Shown here piece after piece: positions 1 through 8,677 of a DNA stretch of 64,000 nucleotides. Both the position numbers and the translations under genes were made by a program. The notes beneath the pieces are model-generated. The model was not told where the DNA came from and ran no database searches. It saw only the letters and a program-made list of their open reading frames with translations. Position 1 is the stretch's first letter, and each line of letters begins with the position of its first letter. Source of the DNA: Caballeronia hypogeia. GTDB taxonomy: Bacteria; Pseudomonadota; Gammaproteobacteria; Burkholderiales; Burkholderiaceae. The DNA lies in NCBI RefSeq assembly GCF_001544875.2, contig NZ_FCOA02000003.1, positions 372,001 through 436,000 on the forward strand. Direction: 5' to 3'.

Positions 1-299
1 ATCCGACGATCATGCTGCCCGGACTCGCCGTGTCGGCGGTGCTGGACGTCGTCAAGTGGGCGCTGAATCTGATCATCTGGATGACGATTCTCATGGCGCT
101 GCTGTCGTGGCTCAATCCGCAGTCGCCGGCCATGCCGCTGCTCTATCAGATCACCGCGCCGTTCCTGGATCCGTTGCGGCGCATCCTGCCGCGTCTGGGA
201 GGCATCGACATTTCGCCGATCCTGCTGTTCGTCATCGTGCAGGTGTTGCTGATGGTCGTGACGCGCGTCGAGTATTCGCTGAAGTTCATCGGCATCTGA
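1..299 (+). CDS. YggT family membrane protein (3' part only)
   Basis: C-terminal part of a YggT-family integral membrane protein. The frame is open to the window edge and the first in-window ATG (position 12) lies inside the protein, so the start is upstream. Two hydrophobic segments are visible: around VVKWALNLIIWMTILMALL and PILLFVIVQVLLMVV. Between them is the Pro/Arg-rich stretch DPLRRILPRLGG, typical of the second half of this two-repeat family. Its role is poorly defined; it has been linked to osmotic tolerance and to the cytoplasmic membrane. It ends 52 nt before a tRNA-Gly gene. Confidence 0.85.
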   Translation, partial: PTIMLPGLAVSAVLDVVKWALNLIIWMTILMALLSWLNPQSPAMPLLYQITAPFLDPLRRILPRLGGIDISPILLFVIVQVLLMVVTRVEYSLKFIGI

Positions 300-351
300 A
301 AGGCGCGCGATTGCGCCTCGGGACGCGTTGCGCTTACAATATGCGGCTCAC

Positions 352-426
352 GCGGGCGTCGTATAATGGCTATTACCGTAGCTTCCCAAGCTACTGACGT
401 GGGTTCGATTCCCATCGCCCGCTCCA
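352..426 (+). tRNA. tRNA-Gly (CCC)
   Basis: Full cloverleaf of 75 nt including an encoded CCA. The acceptor arm gcgggcg (352-358) pairs with cgcccgc (416-422). The anticodon stem gtagc/gctac encloses the loop ttcccaa with anticodon CCC at 385-387. The T arm contains gttcgattc. Confidence 0.95.
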
Positions 427-440
427 GAATCACCGCGAAA

Positions 441-475
441 GCCGCCCTAAGTCATGCTTGGGCGGCTTTTTAGTT
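441..475 (+). terminator. Rho-independent terminator after tRNA-Gly
   Basis: Stem GCCGCCC (441-447) and GGGCGGC (460-466) is followed by a T-rich tract (467-475). It lies between the tRNA and trmB. Confidence 0.85.
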
Positions 476-502
476 TTCAGCATCGCATTCCAACGTTTCG
501 CC

Positions 503-1246
503 ATGAACCACGATCCCCGGAACGAAGCCGACCACAACGGCGACAACGTCCAACCCGATACGAACGCAGAGACGACGCTGCATCATCGCCGCATCCGCAG
601 CTTCGTCACCCGCGCGGGGCGTCTTTCCCCCGGTCAGCAACGCGCCATCGACGAGTTCGGCCCGCGCTTCGTCGTGCCTTATTCGCCCGGACTGGCCGAC
701 TGGGACGCGCATTTCGGCCGGAAGGCGCCGCGCGTGCTCGAGATCGGCTTCGGCATGGGCGCGACCACGGCGGAAATCGCGGCGGTGCGCCCCGGAGACG
801 ACTTCATCGGCGTGGAAGTGCACGAGCCGGGCGTCGGCGCGTTGTTGAAGCTGATCGGCGAGCAGGCGCTCGGCAATATCCGCATCCTTCAGCATGACGC
901 CGTTGAAGTGCTCGAGCACATGATCGCGCCGGACAGTCTCGACGGCGTGCACATCTACTTCCCCGACCCGTGGCACAAGGCGCGCCATCACAAGCGCCGG
1001 CTGATCCAGCCGAAGTTCGTCGCGCTGCTCGTGTCGCGCATAAAGCCGGGCGGCTATATCCATCTCGCGACCGACTGGCAGAACTACGCCGAGCAGATGC
1101 TCGAAGTGCTGTCCGCCGAGCCCGCGCTCGCAAACACCGTCGACGGCTACGCGCCGCGCCCGGACTTCCGCCCGGTCACCAAGTTCGAGCGGCGCGGCCT
1201 GCGGCTCGGCCACGGCGTCTGGGATCTGATGTTCCGGCGCCGCTGA
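503..1246 (+). CDS. trmB: tRNA (guanine-N7-)-methyltransferase TrmB
   Basis: Transfers a methyl group from S-adenosylmethionine to N7 of G46 in the variable loop of tRNAs. The 247-residue Rossmann-fold protein has the SAM-binding motif EIGFGMG (80-86) and the family signature FPDPWHK (153-159). The ATG at 503 is preferred over an earlier in-frame GTG-type start at 458. That earlier start lies in the tRNA terminator and would add residues that look like noise. The N-terminal 40 residues are hydrophilic and probably disordered. Single gene between two terminators. Confidence 0.93.
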   Translation: MNHDPRNEADHNGDNVQPDTNAETTLHHRRIRSFVTRAGRLSPGQQRAIDEFGPRFVVPYSPGLADWDAHFGRKAPRVLEIGFGMGATTAEIAAVRPGDDFIGVEVHEPGVGALLKLIGEQALGNIRILQHDAVEVLEHMIAPDSLDGVHIYFPDPWHKARHHKRRLIQPKFVALLVSRIKPGGYIHLATDWQNYAEQMLEVLSAEPALANTVDGYAPRPDFRPVTKFERRGLRLGHGVWDLMFRRR

Positions 1247-1260
1247 AAAGCGTCATGGAA

Positions 1261-1296
1261 AAGCAAAACGCCACGGCATGCCGTGGCGTTTTGCTT
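1261..1296. terminator. Bidirectional terminator between trmB and uppP
   Basis: A perfect palindrome: AAGCAAAACGCCACGGCA at 1261-1278 is mirrored by its complement at 1279-1296, giving A-rich and T-rich flanks. It can terminate both converging genes. Confidence 0.9.
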
Positions 1297-1314
1297 TGGA
1301 GCGATGCGCGAAAT

Positions 1315-2148
1315 TCAGTCGGCCCAGCTCAGTCCGCCGCTGTAGCCGACGATCAGGATCAGCAGGCCGAAGCCGATGCGATACCACGCGAACGCCGTGA
1401 AATCGTGCGACGCGACGTAGCGCAGCAGCCAGCGCACGCAGACGAACGCGCTCACGAACGCCGCCACGAGCCCGATGGCGAACAGCCCGATATCGTCGGC
1501 GGTGAGCGCGCGCCAGTACTTCGCCATTTCGTAGATCGTCGCGCCGAAGATGATCGGAATGGCGAGGAAGAACGAGAACTCCGTTGCGACGCGCCGTTCC
1601 AGCCCGAACAGCATCCCGCCGATGATCGTCGCGCCGGAACGCGAGGTGCCCGGAATCAGCGCGAAGCATTGCGCGAGGCCGACCTTGAAGGCGTCGGCGA
1701 GCGAGAGATCATCGACCGAGGTCACGCGCGCCGCGGCGCCACGCTCGCGCTGACGCGCTTCGGCCCACAGGATCACGATGCCGCCGACGATCAGCGCCAC
1801 GGAAACCGGCACCGGCGAGAACAGCACCGACTTGATGTGCTTCTCGAACAGCAGGCCGAGCACGACGGCCGGGATGGTCGCGATGATCACGTTCACCGTG
1901 AAGCGCCGCGCGTCGCTGCGCGCGGGCAGCCCCGTGACCACGGAGGCGATCTTCGCGCGAAATTCCCAGCAGATCGCGAGGATCGCGCCAAACTGGATCA
2001 CGACGTCGAAGGTTTTCGACTGTGCGTCGGTGAAATTCAGCAAGCTGCCCGCCACGATCAAATGCCCCGTGCTCGAAACCGGCAGAAATTCGGTCAAGCC
2101 CTCCACGACGCCTAGAATCAGCGCCTTGATCATTAGTATCCAGTCCAT
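1315..2148 (-). CDS. uppP: Undecaprenyl-diphosphatase UppP (BacA)
   Basis: Integral membrane phosphatase that converts undecaprenyl diphosphate to the monophosphate, recycling the lipid carrier for peptidoglycan and O-antigen. Overexpression of such genes gives bacitracin resistance. The 277-residue protein has the two family motifs: [14 protein letters not shown] (16-29) and PGTSRSG (166-172). These hold the acidic, Ser and Arg residues of the active site. Hydrophobic segments run throughout, as expected for a polytopic protein of normal family length. It converges on trmB. Confidence 0.95.
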   Translation of the reverse strand: MDWILMIKALILGVVEGLTEFLPVSSTGHLIVAGSLLNFTDAQSKTFDVVIQFGAILAICWEFRAKIASVVTGLPARSDARRFTVNVIIATIPAVVLGLLFEKHIKSVLFSPVPVSVALIVGGIVILWAEARQRERGAAARVTSVDDLSLADAFKVGLAQCFALIPGTSRSGATIIGGMLFGLERRVATEFSFFLAIPIIFGATIYEMAKYWRALTADDIGLFAIGLVAAFVSAFVCVRWLLRYVASHDFTAFAWYRIGFGLLILIVGYSGGLSWAD

Positions 2149-2211
2149 CCTTCAGCCCTTGTTCGCCGTTGCCGCTGTGAGTTGTGGAGCACATTGCGCA
2201 GCGATTTCGAT

Positions 2212-2805
2212 TTACTTCTCGACGATCTGCACACGTATGCCGTTTGTAAGGACTGTGATTGTACCGGGTTCGTAAGACACTCCGGCGAACTGGAGTTCCT
2301 CGGGCTTGAAGGTGTGAATCGGATAGCGGTCGAGCAGTTGCGCCGCGAGTTGCGCGCCCACCGACGCGATCTGCTGGTTGTACTGCGCGGCGTCGCCGGA
2401 AAACTGTGCGTCGTCAACTGTCGGGGAGACGAGGATGACGGAGCGGCTCGGCGCATCGTAGCCGAGCTGGGTCGACAGCGTGAATGCGCCGTTCACCGGA
2501 TTCGGCATGAAGGGCGATGCGAGTCGCGCATCGACGCGCACCGTCACGCGGTTGCGGTCAGGCGCCATGCCGACGACCGGATTGCTCAGGACGACGTCGA
2601 AAATCTGCGAAGCCGTGCGTTGCAGCGGGAACTTGCGCGCGACGGCGGCCTGGACCTGCTGCGTCGAAAATGTGTAGTGGTCCGGAATGAAGGGGAATAT
2701 CGAGTTCGATGCGGCAAAGGCCGTCGAGGTGAAAGCGAGTGCGGGGAGCGACATCAATCCTGCCAGCACGATCCGGCGCCGCAGCGGCGCGACGGGTTCC
2801 GTCAT
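2212..2805 (-). CDS. DUF1439 domain periplasmic protein
   Basis: 197-residue exported protein of the DUF1439 (lipid-binding-like) family; the biochemical role is unknown. The N-terminus RRRIVLAGLMSLPALAFTS is a signal peptide with an Arg-rich n-region, ending near STAFAAS. The rest is a soluble beta-rich domain with no catalytic motif I recognise. It lacks a lipobox cysteine, unlike some relatives. It lies 63 nt upstream of uppP on the same strand, so co-transcription is possible. Confidence 0.75.
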   Translation of the reverse strand: MTEPVAPLRRRIVLAGLMSLPALAFTSTAFAASNSIFPFIPDHYTFSTQQVQAAVARKFPLQRTASQIFDVVLSNPVVGMAPDRNRVTVRVDARLASPFMPNPVNGAFTLSTQLGYDAPSRSVILVSPTVDDAQFSGDAAQYNQQIASVGAQLAAQLLDRYPIHTFKPEELQFAGVSYEPGTITVLTNGIRVQIVEK

Positions 2806-2893
2806 GCGTGATCCTCCAGTTCTTTTTGTTCAGGTCTGCGCGGCGCGGAGCGCCTGGCGTCATTCGTGGGTTGGTCCATTGGACCGTGAAATC

Positions 2894-3172
2894 TCAGTGC
2901 GGTTGCGTCAGTCGCTCCAACCTCTCGATCCACACCATCGCCTGCTCCCGCGTTTCCCCGCACATCTCCACGGATGGCTGCAGGCCGCCGCAACAGGCCG
3001 GCCTGCGCGGATCGCCGAAAATCCTGCAGCGCAGATCGTCGTCGAGCTGCACGCAGCGTTCGCCCGCGCGCTTGCCTTCCGGCATGCCCGGAATGGGACT
3101 CGAAATGGAAGGTGCGATACAGCACGCGCCGCAACCCTCGCGGCAGGCATGAGGCGATGAATCGATCGGCAT
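2894..3172 (-). CDS. YkgJ-family cysteine cluster protein
   Basis: Small cysteine-rich protein of the YkgJ/UPF0153 family, likely a zinc- or iron-binding protein of unknown function. The motif CREGCGACC near the N-terminus and later cysteines ([21 protein letters not shown]) match the family pattern. Start: the ATG at 3172 gives 92 residues beginning MPIDSS. An upstream ATG at 3220 would add 16 residues not typical of the family. Confidence 0.8.
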   Translation of the reverse strand: MPIDSSPHACREGCGACCIAPSISSPIPGMPEGKRAGERCVQLDDDLRCRIFGDPRRPACCGGLQPSVEMCGETREQAMVWIERLERLTQPH

Positions 3173-3319
3173 GACGCTACTGAAAAATGACAGCGAAAGC
3201 GACATTCTCCCATGCCGCACCTTTGCGTTTCGTCAAAGCGCAATGATCGGCTGCGACCTTATCACGCAAGAACGGCGCGCAACGTCGCCTTACACTCGGT
3301 CGATCCCCAGAGGCACACC

Positions 3320-4702
3320 ATGACTCCCGCCGCAACGCTCTTCCGCCCCGACCTCCTCGAACGCTACAACTCGAACGGCCCGCGCTACACGTCCTATCCG
3401 ACCGCCGTCCAGTTCACCGATTCCTTCGACCCCGCGCACTATCGCGAAGCGGCACGGCAAGGCAGCGCGGCTGCCGATCTCTCGCTCTATTTCCACATTC
3501 CGTTCTGCGACACCGTCTGCTTCTACTGCGGCTGCAACAAGGTCGCGACGAAGAACCGCGCGCACGCGCGTCCCTATCTCGATCGCATGAAACGCGAACT
3601 GGCGCTGCAGGCCGCGCTCTTCGACACGTCGCGCCCGGTCACGCAGCTTCACTGGGGCGGCGGCACGCCGACCTTCCTCTCGCACGACGAGATGTCGGAA
3701 CTCATGGCCGCTACCCGCGAGCACTTCAATCTCGTGCCCGACGAGCGCGCCGAATATTCGATCGAAGTCGATCCGCGCGAGGCGTCGGCGGACACCATCG
3801 CGTTGCTGCGCGAACTCGGCTTCAATCGCCTGAGCCTGGGCGTGCAGGACTTCGACGAGCGCGTGCAGCGCGCCGTCAACCGCATCCAGCCGCGCGCGCT
3901 GACCGAAACCGTGCTCGACGCCGCGCGCGCGAACGGCTTCAAGTCGGTGAGCGTCGATCTGATCTACGGCTTGCCGCATCAGAGCGTCGAGAGCTTCTCG
4001 GAGACGCTCGACGCGATCATCGGCATGAAGCCGGATCGCGTCTCCGTGTTCGGCTACGCGCACATGCCCACGCTCTTCAAGATGCAGCGGCAGATCGATG
4101 AAAGCGCGCTGCCCTCGCCCGCCGAGCGGCTCGCGATTCTCGAACGCGTAATCGCGCGCATGAGTGAGGCGGGTTATGTGTACATCGGGATGGATCACTT
4201 CGCGCTGCCCGGCGACGAACTCGCGCGCGCCCACGCAGCCGGCACGCTGCAGCGCAATTTCCAGGGCTACAGCACGCACGCGGATTGCGATCTGATCGGC
4301 ATCGGCGCGTCGTCGATCGGCAAGGTCGGCCAGGTCTATGCGCAGAACGCGCGCGAGCTGCCCGACTACGCCGCGGCGATCGACGCGGGCCAACTCGCCA
4401 TCGCGCGCGGCGTGCGCCTCTCCGCCGACGACGTGCTGCGCCGCGATGTGATCATGCGCATCATGTGCGGCGGCGAGCTGCGTTTCGACGATGTCGCACA
4501 GGCCCACGGCGTCGAATTCCCCGACGCTTTCGCCAACGAACTCGCGCGCCTCGCGCCGATGGCGGGCGACGGTCTCATCGACCTCTCGCGCGACGCGCTG
4601 CGCGTGCTGCCCGCCGGACGCATGCTGGTGCGCAACGTCGCATCGGTATTCGACCGCTATCTGGGTCAGGCGAGTCTCACGCGCTTCTCACGTACGATCT
4701 GA
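3320..4702 (+). CDS. hemN: Oxygen-independent coproporphyrinogen III oxidase HemN
   Basis: Radical SAM enzyme that decarboxylates two propionate side chains of coproporphyrinogen III to give protoporphyrinogen IX, allowing haem synthesis without oxygen. The cluster motif is C63-x3-C67-x2-C70 followed by C72 (CDTVCFYCGC); C63, C67 and C70 bind the 4Fe-4S cluster. The SAM-binding GGGTP stretch follows. The N-terminal motif NSNGPRYTSYPTA is typical of true HemN and absent from HemW. The ATG at 3320 gives 460 residues, matching the family. The related hemW lies at 43.9 kb. Confidence 0.95.
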   Translation: MTPAATLFRPDLLERYNSNGPRYTSYPTAVQFTDSFDPAHYREAARQGSAAADLSLYFHIPFCDTVCFYCGCNKVATKNRAHARPYLDRMKRELALQAALFDTSRPVTQLHWGGGTPTFLSHDEMSELMAATREHFNLVPDERAEYSIEVDPREASADTIALLRELGFNRLSLGVQDFDERVQRAVNRIQPRALTETVLDAARANGFKSVSVDLIYGLPHQSVESFSETLDAIIGMKPDRVSVFGYAHMPTLFKMQRQIDESALPSPAERLAILERVIARMSEAGYVYIGMDHFALPGDELARAHAAGTLQRNFQGYSTHADCDLIGIGASSIGKVGQVYAQNARELPDYAAAIDAGQLAIARGVRLSADDVLRRDVIMRIMCGGELRFDDVAQAHGVEFPDAFANELARLAPMAGDGLIDLSRDALRVLPAGRMLVRNVASVFDRYLGQASLTRFSRTI

Positions 4703-4860
4703 AACGATCCGCATCGGCCTCGGTGGCTTAGAATGACAGCCACCCCGGGCGGCCTCGTTTTCGCTTCGAGACAAGGCGCGCCCATCCATTCACTGCCGCG
4801 ATGCGAAGCGCCAGGCGCGGGCCGGCCTTCTCGCACGCGGCCACGCCACTGCACGACGCC

Positions 4861-6240
4861 ATGCCGACCACTTCGCCGCAGTTCGCTCCCCTCGCCCAAC
4901 TCGCCGCAGATTTGCGCGCCGGCCGCACGACCAGCCGTGCGCTCGTCGAGGCGGCGCTCGAACGCATCGCCGATCCGGCGGGTCAGGGCTCGACGGTCTT
5001 CCTTCAGGTCGACGCCGACCACGCCCGCGCCGCCGCCGACGCCCACGATGCGCTGCGCCGCTCGGGCACCGTGCTCTCGCCGCTCGCCGGCATTCCGGTG
5101 TCGATCAAGGATCTCTTCGATATCGAAGGCCAGGTGACGCGCGCCGGCTCGAAAGCGCTGAACGACGCCGCGCCCGCCAAAACCGACGCCCCGGCCGTCG
5201 CGCGCCTGCGCCGGGCCGGCGCGGTGATCGTCGGGCGCACCAACATGAGCGAGTTCGCGTTCTCCGGCCTGGGCCTCAATCCGCACTACGGCACGCCGCG
5301 TTCGCCCTGGCGCGCCGATGCGCCCGGCGACGAGCGAATCGCGGGCGGCTCGTCGTCGGGCGCGGCGGCCTCGGTCGCGGACGGCATGGCCGCGGTCGCG
5401 CTCGGCACCGATACCGGCGGCTCGATCCGCATTCCCGCCGCGCTCTGCGGCATCACCGGCTTCAAGCCGACCGCGAGCCGCATCCCGAAGCAAGGCGGCA
5501 TTCCGCTCTCGAAAACGCTCGACTCGTTCGGCCCGATCGGCATGTCGGTCGCGTGCTGCGCGCTGGTCGACCGGATTCTCGCGGGCCGCGATCCCGGCGT
5601 GCCCGCGACGCGCCCGCTCGATGGCGTGCGTCTCGGCGTGCTCACCCACTACGTGACCGATGGCGTCGAGCCGCCGGTCGCGAACGCGGTCGCCGCGGCG
5701 ATCAACCATCTCGCTGCGGCGGGCGCGCTCGTGGAAGACGTGCGTTTCGCGCCGCTCGATCGCCTGCCCGAGATCAACCGCATCCCGCTGGTCGCGATCG
5801 AAGCGCACGCGTGGCATCGCAAGCTGATGGCCGAACGCGGCGCCGAGTACGATCCGCGCGTGCTCGCGCGCCTGCAGCGCGCGGAAGCGGCGAGCGCGGC
5901 CGACTACATCGACTTGTGCGAAGCGCGCGCCGCGATGATCGAGGAAGCGCGCACCACGCTCTGGCAGCGCTTCGACGCGATCCTGTGCCCGACCGTGCCG
6001 GTGCTGCCGCCGCGCATCGCCGATCTCGAAACCGACGACGACGCCTTCACGCGCACCAACGCGCTGATCCTGCGCAATCCGACCGCGTTCAATTTCCTCG
6101 ACGCCTGTGCGTTGTCGCTGCCGTGTCATCCGCGCGGCGAGGCGCCGGTTGGCCTGATGCTCGCGGGTGCGCCGCACTCGGACGACGCGCTGCTGTCGAT
6201 CGGCCGCGCGGTCGAAGCGGTGCTCGAAACCACGCGCTGA
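4861..6240 (+). CDS. Amidase (amidase-signature family)
   Basis: 459-residue amidase-signature hydrolase. The Ser-cisSer-Lys triad is visible as K83 (PVSIKDLFD), S164 in GGSSSGAA and nucleophile S188 in DTGGSIR. The substrate cannot be read from sequence. A stand-alone amidase fits better than GatA: no gatB or gatC is adjacent and the C-terminus is short. The ATG at 4861 is chosen because the upstream in-frame ATG at 4801 adds 20 low-similarity residues. Probably transcribed alone, downstream of hemN. Confidence 0.85.
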   Translation: MPTTSPQFAPLAQLAADLRAGRTTSRALVEAALERIADPAGQGSTVFLQVDADHARAAADAHDALRRSGTVLSPLAGIPVSIKDLFDIEGQVTRAGSKALNDAAPAKTDAPAVARLRRAGAVIVGRTNMSEFAFSGLGLNPHYGTPRSPWRADAPGDERIAGGSSSGAAASVADGMAAVALGTDTGGSIRIPAALCGITGFKPTASRIPKQGGIPLSKTLDSFGPIGMSVACCALVDRILAGRDPGVPATRPLDGVRLGVLTHYVTDGVEPPVANAVAAAINHLAAAGALVEDVRFAPLDRLPEINRIPLVAIEAHAWHRKLMAERGAEYDPRVLARLQRAEAASAADYIDLCEARAAMIEEARTTLWQRFDAILCPTVPVLPPRIADLETDDDAFTRTNALILRNPTAFNFLDACALSLPCHPRGEAPVGLMLAGAPHSDDALLSIGRAVEAVLETTR

Positions 6241-6344
6241 AGCCGTGACGGCCGTCGCGTTTTTTGCGCTTCGGCCGTTCGCGCTAGAATTCCTTCCCGA
6301 TACCCCGCAACTCAGGTGCTTCCTTCTCGAATCGTTGCGAAACA

Positions 6345-6890
6345 ATGAACAACTCTTTACATCACTTCACGATGCATCAGGACGACCGGACGATGCGACG
6401 CGAGCGGCGGCTGCTTCTGCTGCTCGGTTTCGTCAGTCTCGGTCTGGTCGGCGGCGCGCTCTATCTGCAGTTTTTCCATAACGAAGACCCGTGCCCGCTG
6501 TGCATCATCCAGCGCTATTTCTTCGTGCTGGTCGCGGTATTCGCGTTCCTCGGCGCCGCCTTCAATAACTGGCGCGGCATCGCGCTGCTCGAAACGCTCG
6601 TCGCGATTTCCGCGCTCGGCGGCCTCGTCACCGCGATACGCCACGTCTACGTGCAGTCGCATCCCGGCTTCAGTTGCGGCTTCGACGCGCTCCAGCCGAT
6701 CGTCGACGGGCTGCCGCCCGCGCGCTGGCTCCCGCAGGTGTTCAAGGTCGCGGGCCTGTGCGAGACGCCGTATCCGCCGATCCTCGGGCTGTCGCTGCCG
6801 CAATGGTCGCTGATCGCGTTCGCGGTGATCTTCGTGCTGGTCGCAGCAAGCCTGCGCTTCAAGCGCAAACTGCGCTCGACGGTTCGGTAA
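6345..6890 (+). CDS. dsbB: Disulfide bond formation protein DsbB
   Basis: Inner-membrane quinone reductase that reoxidises periplasmic DsbA. Four transmembrane segments are visible. The first redox pair is C50-x2-C53 in [13 protein letters not shown], and the second periplasmic pair is C111 and C139. Numbering is from the ATG at 6345. In-frame ATGs at 6372 and 6393 are alternatives; the latter has AGGACG upstream and begins MRRERR, so the true N-terminus may be up to 16 residues shorter. A strong terminator follows. Confidence 0.92.
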   Translation: MNNSLHHFTMHQDDRTMRRERRLLLLLGFVSLGLVGGALYLQFFHNEDPCPLCIIQRYFFVLVAVFAFLGAAFNNWRGIALLETLVAISALGGLVTAIRHVYVQSHPGFSCGFDALQPIVDGLPPARWLPQVFKVAGLCETPYPPILGLSLPQWSLIAFAVIFVLVAASLRFKRKLRSTVR

Positions 6891-6897
6891 CTTCTTC

Positions 6898-6925
6898 CGG
6901 GCGGCCTCTCGCGCCGCCCGTTTTT
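6898..6925 (+). terminator. Terminator after dsbB
   Basis: Stem CGGGCGGC (6898-6905) with GCCGCCCG (6913-6920), then TTTTT. Confidence 0.88.
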
Positions 6926-6999
6926 CCCCGCCGCATAGCCTTTCCCGCGCTTTTTCTTCCGCGCATCAGCGCATCCGCATAACCTTGATACGTACCGGA

Positions 7000-7018
7000 C
7001 AATATTTTTGAGATATTG
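7000..7018. promoter_or_regulatory. Inverted repeat upstream of the purine catabolism operon
   Basis: CAATAT (7000-7005) and ATATTG (7013-7018) form a perfect 6-bp inverted repeat with a 7-nt spacer, in a locally AT-rich stretch about 140 nt upstream of xdhA. The geometry suits a dimeric regulator, but no regulator gene is adjacent. Candidate operator only. Confidence 0.35.
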
Positions 7019-7156
7019 CGGTGTTAAGGTCGTGTCTGGATGGCGATCTACGTGCGCGCAGTCCGTTTCACTCAGAGGCAGCCGATTTTCACGGCAACCC
7101 ATGAAGCGAACGGAAACCGCGTAACGCGCGCCCGGTCCGCAATGTCTCCCTGAATT

Positions 7157-8677
7157 ATGACAACGCAAACCATCCGCTTCCTTCAGCGCGGCGCCGTGCG
7201 CGAGATCGGCGACGCGCCCGCCACGCGCACGGTGCTTCAGCATCTGCGCGAGACCGCGCTTTGCACCGGCACCAAGGAAGGCTGCGCGGAAGGCGATTGC
7301 GGCGCATGCACCGTCGTCATCGGCGAACTCGACACTTCTGGAGCGCTCGTGTTCAAAGCCGTCAACGCCTGTATTCAGTTCCTGCCGACGCTCGATTCGC
7401 GCGCCCTTTTCACCGTCGAGGATTTGCGCGGCGCGGATGGCGCGCTGCATCCGGTGCAGCAGGCGCTGGTCGACTGTCACGGTTCCCAATGCGGCTTCTG
7501 CACGCCCGGCTTCGTCATGTCGCTGTGGGCGCTTTATCACAATCATCCGGCTGACGCGGGCCCGCCTTCGCGCGATGAAATCGCCACTGCGCTGTCCGGC
7601 AATCTGTGCCGTTGCACGGGTTATCGGCCGATCGTCGATGCCGCGCAGCGCATGTTCGATTATCCGCGCCCGCCCTTCGATGCCGACGCGATCAAGCGGC
7701 AGCTCGTCGCGCTCAAGCGCACGCAGACCTTCGAATACGCCGCGCCCGACGCGCGCGGCGCAGCCTTCGGCACGCCTGCCTTTCTCGCGCCCGTCACGCG
7801 TGCCGAATTCGGGCGCCTGCGCGCCGAGCGTCCGCATGCGCGCCTCCTCGCGGGCAGCACCGACATCGGCTTGTGGGTGACGAAGCAGTTCCGCGACCTG
7901 GGCGACCTGCTCTTCATCGGCAACGTCGATGAACTGAAGACCATCGAGCACGATGCGCAATATCTGACGATCGGCGCGGCGGCTTCGCTGGAAGACGCCT
8001 ACGCCGCGCTCGCCGCCGATTATCCCGAGCTCGCCGAACTGTGGACGCGCTTCGCGTCGCGGCCGATCCGCAACGCGGGCACGCTCGGCGGCAATGTGGC
8101 GAACGGCTCGCCGATCGGCGATTCGATGCCCGCGCTCATCGCGCTGAATGCGGAACTGGTGCTGCAAAAAGCCGAAAAGCTTCGCACGATGCCGCTCGAC
8201 GCGTTTTATCTCGGCTACCAGAAGACCGCGCTCGAAGCGGGCGAATTCGTCGCGCAGATTCGCGTGCCGCGCCCGGTCGCCGCGCTGCGGTTTCGCACCT
8301 ACAAGGTGTCGAAGCGCTACGACCAGGACATTTCCGCCGTGTGCGCGGCGTTCGCGATCCGGCTCGACGACGATCATCGCGTGACCGATGCGCGCCTCGC
8401 GTTCGGCGGCATGGCGGCGACGCCGAAACGCGCGACGCGAGCGGAAAGCGCGCTCGTCGGCCAGACGTGGGACGAAGATCACGCGTGCGCCGCGATGGCC
8501 GCGCTCGACGCCGATTTTCAGCCGCTCACCGACATGCGCGCGTCGAGCGCCTATCGCGCGAAGGTGGCGCGCAACGTGCTGTGGCGCTTCTATCTGGAAA
8601 CGCGTCGCGACGCGCCGCTCGCGCTCGCCGACGTGAACGCATTCGCGTACGGCGCGCACGTCGAGGAGGCGCCATGA
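7157..8677 (+). CDS. xdhA: Xanthine dehydrogenase small subunit (FeS/FAD) XdhA
   Basis: Electron-transfer subunit of xanthine dehydrogenase, which oxidises hypoxanthine and xanthine to urate. The N-terminal plant-ferredoxin-type 2Fe-2S domain has C43, C48, C51 and C72. The second 2Fe-2S domain has C112-x2-C115 and C151-x-C153 (CRCTGYRP). The C-terminal half is the FAD-binding domain, with RPIRNAGTLGGNVANGSP. The length of 506 residues is normal for the split XdhA. The stop overlaps the xdhB start in an ATGA. First gene of the purine operon. Confidence 0.95.
   Translation: MTTQTIRFLQRGAVREIGDAPATRTVLQHLRETALCTGTKEGCAEGDCGACTVVIGELDTSGALVFKAVNACIQFLPTLDSRALFTVEDLRGADGALHPVQQALVDCHGSQCGFCTPGFVMSLWALYHNHPADAGPPSRDEIATALSGNLCRCTGYRPIVDAAQRMFDYPRPPFDADAIKRQLVALKRTQTFEYAAPDARGAAFGTPAFLAPVTRAEFGRLRAERPHARLLAGSTDIGLWVTKQFRDLGDLLFIGNVDELKTIEHDAQYLTIGAAASLEDAYAALAADYPELAELWTRFASRPIRNAGTLGGNVANGSPIGDSMPALIALNAELVLQKAEKLRTMPLDAFYLGYQKTALEAGEFVAQIRVPRPVAALRFRTYKVSKRYDQDISAVCAAFAIRLDDDHRVTDARLAFGGMAATPKRATRAESALVGQTWDEDHACAAMAALDADFQPLTDMRASSAYRAKVARNVLWRFYLETRRDAPLALADVNAFAYGAHVEEAP

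Noticed and set aside
4666..6345. 559-residue antisense frame over the amidase
   Set aside because: Same GC artefact; amidase motifs on the plus strand are complete.
6647..8659. Very long antisense frame opposite xdhA
   Set aside because: High GC leaves antisense frames open; the protein is Arg/Ala/Glu-rich with no motif, while the plus-strand frame is a clear XdhA.
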